64,000 nt of DNA, from the NCBI GenBank assembly GCA_965216025.1, contig CBDCEX010000017.1, positions 248,001 through 312,000 of the forward strand, in the 5' to 3' direction. A program made the translations under genes and the position numbers. A model generated the notes under the pieces. It did no database searches. It was not told the DNA's origin and saw only the letters and a program-made list of their open reading frames with translations. This stretch comes from JADFQT01 sp965216025. GTDB lineage: Bacteria > Chloroflexota > Dehalococcoidia > Lucifugimonadales > UBA3495. Positions 1-8,047 of the stretch are shown in pieces; position 1 is the first letter of the stretch, and the number at the start of each line of letters is the position of its first letter.

Positions 1-227
1 GGCTGTTTTCGGGTAATGTTCCTGGGTTTGGATACGAAATAAGGAATCGTTTCGCGAGAAACGCCTTGACCTGGAATTGGCATCCGGGTAACATGAATTT
101 CATTCTGGAAATCCCTCCACCCAGCAATCGCTGCCTTTGGAGAATGGCCTCCAGGTACGGGACCACGGCATCTGACCGTCGATTCTCCAGCAGAGCAGTA
201 AGCAGTCGCAGTCGCCCCGGAGGAGCT

Positions 228-1454
228 ATGGTAACCGCTATCACCGACGACCTCTTTTCCCCCTTTGTAGTCAACGACCCCTACACCTATTTCAGTCAAC
301 TTCGGGATGAGGACCCGGTGCACTGGAACGAAAAATATGAGCTGTGGGTAGTCAGCCGTTATGCCGACCTGGTTTGGGTGACCCGGCATCCCGAGTTCTT
401 CTCCTCCGAGTGGTGGAAGAGGGACCCCAGGGCTCCCTATCCCGAGATCGATGAATCCGACCTGGGTCTCTACCAGTACGTTAGGGATTTCTTCTCCGAC
501 TGGTTCATCCAGCACGACCGTCCCGAGCACACCGAAATGCGGATGGTGGTCCATAGCTATTTCAACCCCAAGGCGATGGAAATGTGGCGTCCCATGGTGC
601 AGAAGGCGGTAAAGTCTCTGCTGGACGAGGCTGAGGAACGGGGCAGCATGGACGCCATGAAAGACTTCGCCATCCCCCTTCCGTTGCTGGTCATCGCCCA
701 GATGATGGGCATGCCCAACCAGGACCGGGCGTTTATTCGGGAGCTGGCGGAGAAGCTGCTTTTCTTGGGTCGCGGTGAACTGAATCGCATGCAACCCCTT
801 ACCGATGGCATAAAGGGCTTGCTGGAATACCTTTCGCCCATCGTTGAAGAGCGGGTAAAAACCCCCGGAGAGGATTTGCTGTCGGTTTTGGCCATCGGCG
901 AGAAGAAGGGCATATACACCCGGGACGAGGTGCTGGCCAACGCCGTCTTGTTGCTGCTGGCGGGCCACGAAACCACTATCAACCTGATATGCAACGGCAC
1001 CTTGGCCTTGATCCAGCACCCGGATCAGTTGGCCTCTTTCCGGGAAGACCCGGCCGGGCGCACGGTGCGGGCGACCGAGGAGTGCCTGCGCTACGACGCT
1101 CCGGTTCGCTCCATTCAGCGGATTGCGTCCGCGGACGTGGAGCTTGGCGGCAAGATGATCCGCAAGGATGAGCGATTGCGCTGGTTTATCTCCTCGGCCA
1201 ATCGGGACCCGGAGGTTTTCCCGAACCCGGAAACCTTCGACATTGCTCGCTATCCCAATCCCCACGTGGCCTTCGGCTCGGGCATCCACCATTGCCTGGG
1301 GTCGACCCTGGCCCGCCTGGAGGGACAGGAAGCCCTCCGCATCTTGGTGGAGAGATTCCCCAGGCTTAACCTGGATGTGCCCGCCAAGGACCTGTCCTAC
1401 CAGCCCAGCATAACCTTCCGGTCGCTGAAATCCCTGCCGGTTTCCTGGCATTAG
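228..1454 (+). CDS. cytochrome P450
   Basis: Haem-thiolate monooxygenase of the soluble bacterial type, 408 residues. The I-helix oxygen-activation motif AGHETT lies at residues 245-250, the ExxR motif is in EECLRYD, and the haem-binding segment FGSGIHHCLG carries the axial ligand Cys356. The open frame extends upstream to position 66, but the start at 228 is preferred: it has GGAGG at 219-223 and the extra 54 residues are low in family character. A [3Fe-4S]-type ferredoxin gene follows 117 bp downstream and is the likely electron donor. The substrate cannot be deduced. Family assignment is secure. Confidence 0.95.
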   Translation: MVTAITDDLFSPFVVNDPYTYFSQLRDEDPVHWNEKYELWVVSRYADLVWVTRHPEFFSSEWWKRDPRAPYPEIDESDLGLYQYVRDFFSDWFIQHDRPEHTEMRMVVHSYFNPKAMEMWRPMVQKAVKSLLDEAEERGSMDAMKDFAIPLPLLVIAQMMGMPNQDRAFIRELAEKLLFLGRGELNRMQPLTDGIKGLLEYLSPIVEERVKTPGEDLLSVLAIGEKKGIYTRDEVLANAVLLLLAGHETTINLICNGTLALIQHPDQLASFREDPAGRTVRATEECLRYDAPVRSIQRIASADVELGGKMIRKDERLRWFISSANRDPEVFPNPETFDIARYPNPHVAFGSGIHHCLGSTLARLEGQEALRILVERFPRLNLDVPAKDLSYQPSITFRSLKSLPVSWH

Positions 1455-1571
1455 GCGGACCTGGAACTAGCCGGGCCGGGAACTGAGCCGACCGGGCGTC
1501 CTAGGCTGCCGGAAGAAAGGCCCCGGTCCTTTGCTAAACATCCTCCAACCGGAGGCCAAACTGGAGGCGAC

Positions 1572-1796
1572 ATGCCCCGAAAGCTAAAGATAACTGTGGA
1601 TACCAATGTTTGTGTCGGCAATGCGACGTGCGAGATTTTCGCCGCCAACACCTTTGCGTTGAATGAGGACCGGCAATCGAAGGTGGTGAACCCCGATGGA
1701 GACCCGGAAGAGAAGGTGCTGGAGGCTGCGGAGAATTGTCCGGTCAGCGCCATCATCGTGGCCGACGCGGAGACCGGAGAAACCCTGTTCCCCTAA
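1572..1796 (+). CDS. [3Fe-4S]-type ferredoxin, probable P450 partner
   Basis: Small ferredoxin of 74 residues. Three cluster cysteines are visible: Cys14, Cys20 (spacing C-x5-C) and Cys56 followed by proline. This is the pattern of the single-cluster ferredoxins that sit next to bacterial P450 genes, where the fourth ligand position is lost and a [3Fe-4S] cluster is bound. GGAGG at 1563-1567 precedes the ATG by 4 nt. It follows the P450 gene on the same strand and a terminator-like hairpin follows it, so the two probably form a transcription unit that supplies electrons to the P450. Confidence 0.9.
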   Translation: MPRKLKITVDTNVCVGNATCEIFAANTFALNEDRQSKVVNPDGDPEEKVLEAAENCPVSAIIVADAETGETLFP

Positions 1797-1851
1797 GGCA
1801 ACGTTTAATCCCCCTTGCCGTCGGCCGTATTGGCCCAGCGAGATTCTGACA

Positions 1852-1878
1852 AATCCTCCCGACAATACCGGGAGGATT
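1852..1878 (+). terminator. intrinsic terminator-like hairpin after the P450/ferredoxin unit
   Basis: Perfect 10-bp stem (AATCCTCCCG / CGGGAGGATT) with a 7-nt loop, followed by TT. The T tract is short, so termination efficiency is uncertain. It sits 55 bp after the ferredoxin stop. Confidence 0.7.
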
Positions 1879-1895
1879 TTCGTTGAGAGGGAGGT

Positions 1896-2150
1896 CGGGA
1901 TGTCATTGCGAGGAGCGTCAGCGACGAAGCAATCCCAGGATACTCAGATGGCTTGGCGGAGTTTATCCTGAGCGCAGCCGAAGGGCCGCTCTGTAAATAG
2001 CCCGTTCGCCCTTCGAGAGCCTCAGGACCAGCGGGATCCCTACCGCTCGTGGTGAGCCGGTCGAACCATGAGCCGAAGGGAACCCATTTTCATCTGTAGG
2101 TGGCGCTCCATCGGGGCATGAAAACTCGCAATGACGAAAGGATGGCTTCT
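1896..2150. repeat. dispersed repeat, TGTCATTGCGAGG type
   Basis: Non-coding stretch between the ferredoxin and the regulator at 2329. It begins ATGTCATTGCGAGGAGC, contains GAAGCAATCCC and TTTATCCTGAGCGCAGCCG, and ends CTCGCAATGACG, so the ends are inverted with respect to each other. Shorter relatives occur at about 14155-14275 and 33045-33150. I see no gene in it; open frames across it are short and unlike proteins. Confidence 0.7.
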
Positions 2151-2213
2151 CACACTCCTTTGGACCGGGGTCAGAGATGCCCCACTTGCCGGACAATAGT
2201 CATGGATTTTCCA

Positions 2214-2242
2214 TTGACGGCGGCTACCCTCTGTGCTAGCCT
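2214..2242 (+). promoter_or_regulatory. sigma-70-type promoter of the regulator/haem locus
   Basis: TTGACG at 2214-2219, a 17-nt spacer, and TAGCCT at 2237-2242. TG two bases before the hexamer makes an extended -10. The predicted transcript starts near 2249, about 80 nt before the MerR-type regulator gene. Confidence 0.6.
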
Positions 2243-2328
2243 CTTAAGGGTTATTGAAACCCGTCATAAATGGCATAGACTTCTTAAGAATTCTGTAGAT
2301 TTCCCCCTGGTGTTTGACCTAGTTTTTT

Positions 2329-2937
2329 ATGGTAGAGCTTCAGACTGACAACCCATCCCGCTGGCTTTCCTTGGGGCAGGCCAGCCGGCTGCTGCAGGTA
2401 AACGAAGCTACCCTGCGCCAGTGGGCCGACAAGGGTCATGTGCGGGTCTACCGGACGCCCGGCGGACACCGGCGGTTTTGGCACGACGATGTTCTGGAGC
2501 TGACTGCCCAGAACACCCCGGCTCAAACGGCGGATTCCAGGGAGCGGGTGGAGGGCTCGGCGTTACGCCGGATTCGCCGGCGGCTCAGCCACGAAGATGT
2601 AACCAGCCAGTCCTGGTATCAGAGTGTGGAAGAGGAAGGCCGCGACCGCATGCGGCTGTTCGGGCGGCGTCTGCTCTCGCTGTTGCTACAGCAGAGTCCG
2701 CCGCGGCGGCGCCGGCAGGAAGCGCTGGAGGAGTCCTTGATGCTGGGGCATGAATACGGCTCGGAGATGGCGGACCGGGGAGTGGCCCTGAAAGACACCG
2801 TTGAGGCGTTGATATTCTTCCGCACCATAGTTATGGATACCGCCAACGCCCGTGGTCGGAGTCAGATCTTGGAGCTGGCGGACCGGGTATTGCTGGGGGT
2901 GGTGGAAGCCCATAATCGGCGCAGCTCCAGCGCGTGA
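2329..2937 (+). CDS. MerR-type helix-turn-helix regulator heading the haem locus
   Basis: Protein of 202 residues. Residues about 12-55 form a MerR/excisionase-type winged helix: LGQASRLLQVNEATLRQWAD, then a YRTPGGHRRF segment, the hallmark of MerR-like DNA-binding domains. The C-terminal 140 residues are helical and arginine-rich, with a FRTIVMDTANARG segment; I recognise no ligand-binding motif. It is the first gene after a good promoter and lies 62 bp upstream of the siroheme decarboxylase gene, so a role in controlling tetrapyrrole synthesis is a reasonable inference. The effector is unknown. Confidence 0.8.
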   Translation: MVELQTDNPSRWLSLGQASRLLQVNEATLRQWADKGHVRVYRTPGGHRRFWHDDVLELTAQNTPAQTADSRERVEGSALRRIRRRLSHEDVTSQSWYQSVEEEGRDRMRLFGRRLLSLLLQQSPPRRRRQEALEESLMLGHEYGSEMADRGVALKDTVEALIFFRTIVMDTANARGRSQILELADRVLLGVVEAHNRRSSSA

Positions 2938-2999
2938 CGACATGTCTCCGGTGAGTGCCCGGCGGCCAGTGGGCCCCCGGAAGATGGAGGATTGAAGGG

Positions 3000-4070
3000 A
3001 TGGACCTGGTAGACCGCGAGCTTTTGAATGCGATACAAACCGCGTTTCCTTTGGTGGAGCAGCCCTACCGGGAACTGGGGAGCCAGCTGAGCATCACGGA
3101 GTCTGAGGTAATCGACCGGCTCGGAAGCTTAAAAAGGCAGAACGTGGTACGACAGATCAGCGCCATCTTCGACACCCGCCGGCTGGGTTACAAAACCACC
3201 CTGGTGGCTTTCGCCTACGACCCGGATCAGCTGAACACGGGAGCCTTGTTTATCAACCGACACCCGGGGGTTAGCCATAACTACGCCAGGGAAGGGTCTT
3301 ACTACAATCTCTGGTTCACCATGGCGGTCCCCGGCGATGGTGATCTGGAAGGGACCATAGAGTGGATGGCCCGGGAAACTAATGCCCTGGATCATCGGGT
3401 CATGCCAACCATCCGCTTCTTCAAGATCGGCGTGAACTTTGACATGGTTAAACAGAAGGGCGCCGCCCACAACTACAATCCAGACGGGGACGGGCCCGAC
3501 AACTCTGAGAAGACGGCGTCCGGGCCCGCCTGGAATCAGGCGGTTCCCCTGACCGAATCGGACAAAGCTGCCATTCGGGAGCTTCAGGAGGATTTGCCGC
3601 TGGTACCCCGACCCTTTGACGAGATGGCCGGGAGATTGGGCAGCAGCACCGAGGCGTTATTCCAACTTGCGGCCGAATTTCAGGAGCGCAAGCTGATGCG
3701 GCGATACAGCGCGGTGCTCCACCACCGGCGCTCCGGGTTCCGGTCCAATGCAATGATTGTCTGGAAGGTTCCAGCGGAACGCTCGGAGGAAGTGGGGCTG
3801 CTGATGGCCGAAAACCCGGCGGTCACCCATTGCTACGAGCGGCCAACCTTCCCCGATTGGCCTTACACCCATTTCACCATGGTTCACGCTACCTCTGCCG
3901 AAGGATGCGAGGAGGTGGAGCGGGAGATCAGCCAGGCCACCGGCATCACTGAGAACCAGCTTTTGTACAGCACTCGGGAGTACAAGAAAACCCGAGTCAG
4001 ATATTTTGTGGGGGATTATCAAGAGTTCTGGGAAACCGAAGAGGTGGCCGAAGTAGCCCAGCCGTCTTAG
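3000..4070 (+). CDS. ahbAB: siroheme decarboxylase, AhbA-AhbB fusion
   Basis: Predicted to remove two acetate carboxyl groups from siroheme to give 12,18-didecarboxysiroheme, the first committed step of the siroheme-dependent haem pathway. The 356-residue chain has two Lrp/AsnC-like halves. Half one (1-165) carries the AhbA signature HNYAREGSYYNLWFT. Half two (from about 185) carries the AhbB-type signature THCYERPTFPDWPYTHFTMVH. In many organisms these are separate subunits; here one chain carries both. The start at 3000 is chosen because GGAGG lies 9 nt upstream; the frame opens at 2955 without such a site. The NirDLGH proteins of haem d1 synthesis are relatives, so a haem d1 role is the alternative, but the neighbouring genes are general tetrapyrrole genes. 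Confidence 0.88.
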   Translation: MDLVDRELLNAIQTAFPLVEQPYRELGSQLSITESEVIDRLGSLKRQNVVRQISAIFDTRRLGYKTTLVAFAYDPDQLNTGALFINRHPGVSHNYAREGSYYNLWFTMAVPGDGDLEGTIEWMARETNALDHRVMPTIRFFKIGVNFDMVKQKGAAHNYNPDGDGPDNSEKTASGPAWNQAVPLTESDKAAIRELQEDLPLVPRPFDEMAGRLGSSTEALFQLAAEFQERKLMRRYSAVLHHRRSGFRSNAMIVWKVPAERSEEVGLLMAENPAVTHCYERPTFPDWPYTHFTMVHATSAEGCEEVEREISQATGITENQLLYSTREYKKTRVRYFVGDYQEFWETEEVAEVAQPS

Positions 4071-4092
4071 AGTGTGTTTAGAAACCAAATGT

Positions 4093-4164
4093 CTCCCCCT
4101 TTCGAAGGGGGAGATTCAGAGGGGGTATTTTAACCCCACCTAACCTCCCCTTGGTAAGGGGAGG
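4093..4164. repeat. dispersed palindromic repeat within the haem locus
   Basis: Two palindromes fill the gap between ahbAB and the next gene: CTCCCCCTT TCG AAGGGGGAG at 4093-4113 and CCTCCCC TTGGTAA GGGGAGG at 4144-4164. Related CTCCCC/GGGGAG-rich units occur near 30720-30770, 31540-31620 and 54135-54215. It may act as an attenuator or RNA-stability element; no coding sequence is visible. Confidence 0.6.
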
Positions 4165-4196
4165 GACTTTTAAAACACCTTGTTAGTTAAGGAAAA

Positions 4197-4946
4197 ATGC
4201 CTGACTATTACCCCACATATCTAAATCTGGCCGGGAAAAAGTGCGTAATCCTAGGCGGCGGCACCGTCGCCCAGGGTAAGCTGGCTGGCTTCAGGGATGC
4301 CGGCGCAGTAATCACGATAATTAGTCCCGACGCGACGCCGGGCATACGGCGCGCCGCCCGAATCGGGCAGGTTCAATGGCTGGAGCGGGAGTACCATTCC
4401 GGCGACCTGGAAGGCGCCTTCATCGCCGTGGCCGCCACCAACGTCTGGCACGTGAATCGGGAAATCTACGATGAAGCGGAAAAACTGGGCGTGCTGCTAA
4501 ACGTGGTGGACGATCCAGACCTGTGCACCTTCATCGCTCCGTCGGTAGTAAAGCGAGACCCGGTGACCCTGGCCATCTCCACCGGGGGGGCGAGTCCGGC
4601 CCTGGCTCGAAAATTGCGGGAGACCCTGGCCGACCACCCGGCGCTGGAGTGGGCCGACCTGGCCAATGTCCTGGCCCGGGCCCGTCGGGAGGTTAAGCAG
4701 CGGCGGGTTAGCATTGACCCAGACCGCTGGCAATGCTGCATCACCCAGGAGCTTTTGAGGCTGGCCCAAGGGGACCGGGAAGATGAAGCGCTGGAAATTT
4801 TGCTGGCGCAGCTGTTGGATAACATGGCGCCGGGCCTGTGCCCGCGACTGGAAGAATGCAGCCGAAAAGGATGCTCCGTGAGTCCCAAAGGTAAAGTCCC
4901 CAAAGGTAGAGTCCCAGAAGGTCTAACAAAGGAGAAGATCAGTTGA
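4197..4946 (+). CDS. precorrin-2 dehydrogenase / sirohydrochlorin ferrochelatase (Met8/CysG-N type)
   Basis: Oxidises precorrin-2 to sirohydrochlorin with NAD+ and probably inserts iron to make siroheme, the substrate of the adjacent AhbAB. The N-terminal Rossmann motif is VILGGGTVAQGK (17-28). NVVDDPDLC contains Asp105, matching the catalytic aspartate of CysG. STGGASPALARKLRE is the conserved segment of the dimerisation region. The last 20 residues are an odd low-complexity tail (KGKVPKGRVPEG) encoded by tandem 15-16-bp repeats at about 4886-4922. The stop overlaps the hemA TTG start (TTGA, 4943-4946), so the two are translationally coupled. Confidence 0.92.
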   Translation: MPDYYPTYLNLAGKKCVILGGGTVAQGKLAGFRDAGAVITIISPDATPGIRRAARIGQVQWLEREYHSGDLEGAFIAVAATNVWHVNREIYDEAEKLGVLLNVVDDPDLCTFIAPSVVKRDPVTLAISTGGASPALARKLRETLADHPALEWADLANVLARARREVKQRRVSIDPDRWQCCITQELLRLAQGDREDEALEILLAQLLDNMAPGLCPRLEECSRKGCSVSPKGKVPKGRVPEGLTKEKIS

Positions 4947-6355
4947 GCCTCCTGGTCCTGGGGTTGAACCACCGCACCGCGGCCCTCGATTTAAGGGAAA
5001 GACTGACCATCGAAAAGGAGCAGCTTGCTCCTTCTTTGGACCTCCTGTCCCGGTACGTTGAGCATGGGGTCATAGTTTCCACCTGCAACCGGCTAGAGAT
5101 ATATACCTACGACCGTAACGAGCCGGGCGACCGCAACGAACCGGGCGACCGCCAGGTTCCAGACCTGGTTCAAAGGATTGGCGATTTTCTGACCGCTTCA
5201 TCTGGAGTAGCCGGGACCGACCTGGGGGAGCATCTTTACCATATGGAGGGAGAAGATTGCGCCCGGCATCTCTTCCGGGTAGCCGCCGGGTTGGACTCCA
5301 TGGTGGTAGGGGAGCGGCAGGTCTTGGGTCAGCTCCGCAGCGCCTTCAGCACAGCCAGCCTCGAAGGCCACGCTCGCGGGCCCTTGTCCCGCCTGTTTCA
5401 CCAGGCGCTGAGGACTGGAAGGCGGGTACATCGAGAGACTGACATCAGCAGACATTCCCGGTCGGTGAGCCAGGCGGCGGTACAACTAGCCCGCGGGATC
5501 TTAGGGGATTTGGCGCCGAGACGCGCCCTGGTGATCGGCGCGGGCGATGCGGGTCGGCTGGTTGCCAAGTCTTTGTCAGATGCCGGAATCAGACGAGTAA
5601 CGGTTGTCAATCGCACTCATTGGCGGGCGGAGCAACTGGCCCAGGAGCTGGGCGGAGTGGCTGCGCCCTTTGACGACCTGGCCGGGCAGCTCGCCGAAGC
5701 GGACGTCCTGATCAGCTCCAGTGGTTCGCCCGGGTATCTGCTGGAGGTAGACGTCGTCCGAGAGGCCATGAGGTCCCGGCCGAGCCGGCCGCTGCTGATT
5801 GTGGACATCGCGGTGCCTCGGGACGTGGACCCCCGGGTGGCGGAGCTGGAAGGAGTGCAGCTTTACGACATCGACTCTCTGCAGTTGGTGGCCGAGACCG
5901 ATGCCGCTGCCCTGCGGCAGGCCATCGACTCCGCGCAGCTGATAGTGGATGAAGAGACCAGCAGATTCGCCGATTGGTGGGAGCGCCTGGATGCGGTGCC
6001 GCTGGTAGCCAACATGCGGCGAAACGCCGAAGAGATACGCCGCCAGGAGCTGGCCAAAACCTGGCGCAAGCTGGTCGACAATTGGCCGCTGGATAATAGC
6101 GAAGCGGGAAGGGACCAACTAGCCCAGCAACTTGATGCCATGACCTCCGCCATAATCAAGAAGTTGCTGCATCATCCCACCCTCTACCTCAAGGAATTGA
6201 AAGATCCGGCTCAGCAAGAGCTCGTCCACCGCATCTTCAACTTGGATGGCCTCGCCCAGGGTAAATCCCAGGGTAAATCCCAGGGTAATCCCACCCGTTC
6301 CTCAAATCGGCGACCGCCCAGCCCCAACCAGGCCCGGGACCTTGACGACCAGTAA
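4943..6355 (+). CDS. hemA: glutamyl-tRNA reductase
   Basis: Reduces glutamyl-tRNA(Glu) to glutamate-1-semialdehyde, the entry step of C5-pathway tetrapyrrole synthesis. The STCNRLEIY motif holds the nucleophile Cys48, DSMVVGERQVLGQ is the conserved substrate region, and RALVIGAGDAGRLVAKSL is the NADPH-binding Rossmann motif. Length 470 is a little above usual because of an in-frame tandem insertion (DRNEPGDRNEPGDR, about residues 57-70) and a repeated GKSQGKSQGN tail. The start is TTG at 4943 with AAAGGAG at 4928-4934; it overlaps the upstream stop by 4 nt. The 3' end overlaps the hemC start. Confidence 0.95.
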   Translation: MSLLVLGLNHRTAALDLRERLTIEKEQLAPSLDLLSRYVEHGVIVSTCNRLEIYTYDRNEPGDRNEPGDRQVPDLVQRIGDFLTASSGVAGTDLGEHLYHMEGEDCARHLFRVAAGLDSMVVGERQVLGQLRSAFSTASLEGHARGPLSRLFHQALRTGRRVHRETDISRHSRSVSQAAVQLARGILGDLAPRRALVIGAGDAGRLVAKSLSDAGIRRVTVVNRTHWRAEQLAQELGGVAAPFDDLAGQLAEADVLISSSGSPGYLLEVDVVREAMRSRPSRPLLIVDIAVPRDVDPRVAELEGVQLYDIDSLQLVAETDAAALRQAIDSAQLIVDEETSRFADWWERLDAVPLVANMRRNAEEIRRQELAKTWRKLVDNWPLDNSEAGRDQLAQQLDAMTSAIIKKLLHHPTLYLKELKDPAQQELVHRIFNLDGLAQGKSQGKSQGNPTRSSNRRPPSPNQARDLDDQ

Positions 6356-7277
6356 CGTCGTCCAGGTGGGTACTCGGGGGAGCGCCCTGGCGTTGCGCCA
6401 GACTGAGTTGGTGCTGGCCAATCTCAGGCCCCTCTATCCGGAACTGGAATTCCAGGTCAACACGGTCCGCACCCAGGGCGACGCCAACGCCACCGCGCCC
6501 CTGCTCGGAATGGGTCTGGGTGTTTTCGTCAAGGAGATAGAGCAGCAGCTGCTCTCCGGTCAGTTGGACCTGGCGGTCCATAGCCTCAAGGACCTGCCTA
6601 CCCAGCTGCCGGAGGGCCTGGAGTTGGGGGCCCTGCTGGAGCGACAGGATCCCCGAGACGTGCTGGTCAATCGCTGGGGTTGCTCCCTAGCCCAGCTGCC
6701 GGCGGGAGCCCGCATCGGCACCAGCAGCCCTCGTCGCGCCGCCCAGCTCAAGGATTGTAACTCCCAGGTGCAGGTGCTGCCGGTCAGAGGCAATGTGGAG
6801 ACCCGGTTGGCCAAATCCCAGAGCGACGAGTACGACGGAGTGGTCCTAGCCGCGGCCGGGCTGGTGCGTTTGGGATTGGCCGAGCGAGTTTCCGAATACC
6901 TTTCCTTGGAGCAGTTCGTGCCCCCTCCCGGTCAGGGCGTGCTGGCGGCGGAGATGCGCAGCGAGGACCAGCGAATGCGGGAGATATTGGACCGGCTGGA
7001 CCATTCGGCCACCCGCAGTGCGGCTATCGCCGAGCGCGGATTTTTGGAGTTGCTGGGCGGTGGATGCCAGCTTCCGGTAGGTGCCTACGCCCAGGCCGAA
7101 GGCAAGGCTCTCCAGTTGAGGGTCTTCATGTCCACCCCCGAGGGCGGCAGCGTGTTTCGAGCCCAGTTGTCCGGCTCAATTGACGCCCCGCATCAGTTGT
7201 CCGAGCAGGCTTATGAAGCATTGTTGGTGCAGGGGAACAGCGAGCTGGTGGAGGCGCTGCAAGCCGGCGCGGGCTAG
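6342..7277 (+). CDS. hemC: hydroxymethylbilane synthase (porphobilinogen deaminase)
   Basis: Polymerises four porphobilinogens into hydroxymethylbilane on a dipyrromethane cofactor. VGTRGSALALRQTELV starts the conserved domain, SPRRAAQL and VPPPGQGVLAAE are family motifs, and the cofactor cysteine is Cys242 in LGGGCQLPVGAYA. The frame opens at ATG 6246, but that start would add a proline-rich leader read through the hemA tail repeats. The TTG at 6342 (14-nt overlap with hemA) or GTG 6366 fits the family better. Neither has a strong ribosome-binding site, so the exact start is uncertain. Confidence 0.92.
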   Translation: MTTSNVVQVGTRGSALALRQTELVLANLRPLYPELEFQVNTVRTQGDANATAPLLGMGLGVFVKEIEQQLLSGQLDLAVHSLKDLPTQLPEGLELGALLERQDPRDVLVNRWGCSLAQLPAGARIGTSSPRRAAQLKDCNSQVQVLPVRGNVETRLAKSQSDEYDGVVLAAAGLVRLGLAERVSEYLSLEQFVPPPGQGVLAAEMRSEDQRMREILDRLDHSATRSAAIAERGFLELLGGGCQLPVGAYAQAEGKALQLRVFMSTPEGGSVFRAQLSGSIDAPHQLSEQAYEALLVQGNSELVEALQAGAG

Positions 7278-7372
7278 CCCGGTGGTGGACTGGGATGAAG
7301 CAGAAAACTTATTTGTAGCCACTGTCCCAGCTCCGACCGCTAGCACTTGTGGCGAGACCAGGGGAAGAGGCT

Positions 7373-7465
7373 ATGGCTAAGGTGAAGGAAGCCATACCGG
7401 TGAACATAAAGAGCCTGAAGGCCGTGGGCCAGCCGATACCTGAGGGGATACCCCAGGGCGTATGA
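7373..7465 (+). CDS. possible 30-residue coupled small protein
   Basis: Short frame of 30 residues starting MAKVKEAIPV, rich in Lys, Pro and Gly, preceded by AGGGGAAGAGG at 7360-7370. Its stop overlaps the ATG of the next gene as ATGA (7462-7465), the classic arrangement for translational coupling. It has no recognisable family. It may be a real small protein or a leader that controls translation of the gene at 7462. Confidence 0.4.
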   Translation: MAKVKEAIPVNIKSLKAVGQPIPEGIPQGV

Positions 7466-8031
7466 CAGATACAGTAAAAATAATTGTATCGGTGGTCGGG
7501 GTTGGAGTTCCCCTAGTCTTAGCCCTGATCAGTACGGCATGGTTCCTGAGAGGGCGGTTGGAGAGGTTGGAAGCCAACTTAGGAAGCCGGCTGGACCGGG
7601 TAGAAAGTCGGTTGGGAGATTTGGCAGCGAGAGTCAATGGTCTCAACGGGCAATTAACCTCCATGATGGGGCTGCTGCCCACCGCTTTTTCCTTCCTACA
7701 CCGCAGCAAGACTATAACTGACGAAGAATATCACGAGTCTATGGGTCAGTTTACTTACCGGATGGCCCAGAGCACAGAATCCTTGGTTGACTGTCTCGCT
7801 CGGACTATGAACCCATTCACCCCTGCTGAGGCCCAGCGGTTCAGGGAGTTGATGGATAAGGCACGGGATGGAGTGTTCTTCACCTGGGGAGAGGTGCAGG
7901 AGTACGACGGGCTGATCAACAAAGTTCAAGTGGACCACCCCAACGACCCGCGCATATGGCCTCTGATAAATTTAGGTGCTTTCCTGTTAGGTCTCTACCC
8001 CGGCCATCGAAAGCGTGATTCACAAACCTAG
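7462..8031 (+). CDS. membrane-anchored coiled-coil protein of unknown function
   Basis: Protein of 189 residues. An N-terminal transmembrane helix (about 5-30) is followed by a coiled coil (about 31-65, RLERLEANLGSRLDRVESRL). A C-terminal helical domain (about 80-175) has the segments TITDEEYHESMGQFTYRM and FFTWGEVQEYDGLINKV. I do not recognise the family. It is embedded between hemC and cobA-hemD and its end lies 16 nt before the preferred cobA-hemD start, so it is co-transcribed with the tetrapyrrole genes; an involvement there is only inferred from position. Confidence 0.7.
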   Translation: MTDTVKIIVSVVGVGVPLVLALISTAWFLRGRLERLEANLGSRLDRVESRLGDLAARVNGLNGQLTSMMGLLPTAFSFLHRSKTITDEEYHESMGQFTYRMAQSTESLVDCLARTMNPFTPAEAQRFRELMDKARDGVFFTWGEVQEYDGLINKVQVDHPNDPRIWPLINLGAFLLGLYPGHRKRDSQT

Positions 8032-8047
8032 GGTGGTATTGAGAAGC

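Noticed and set aside
557..1000. Antisense ORF inside the P450 gene
   Set aside because: Shadow frame of a secure gene, Ser/Met-rich, with no ribosome-binding site; the same holds for most antisense ORFs inside the hem, ilvD, mutS2 and typA genes.
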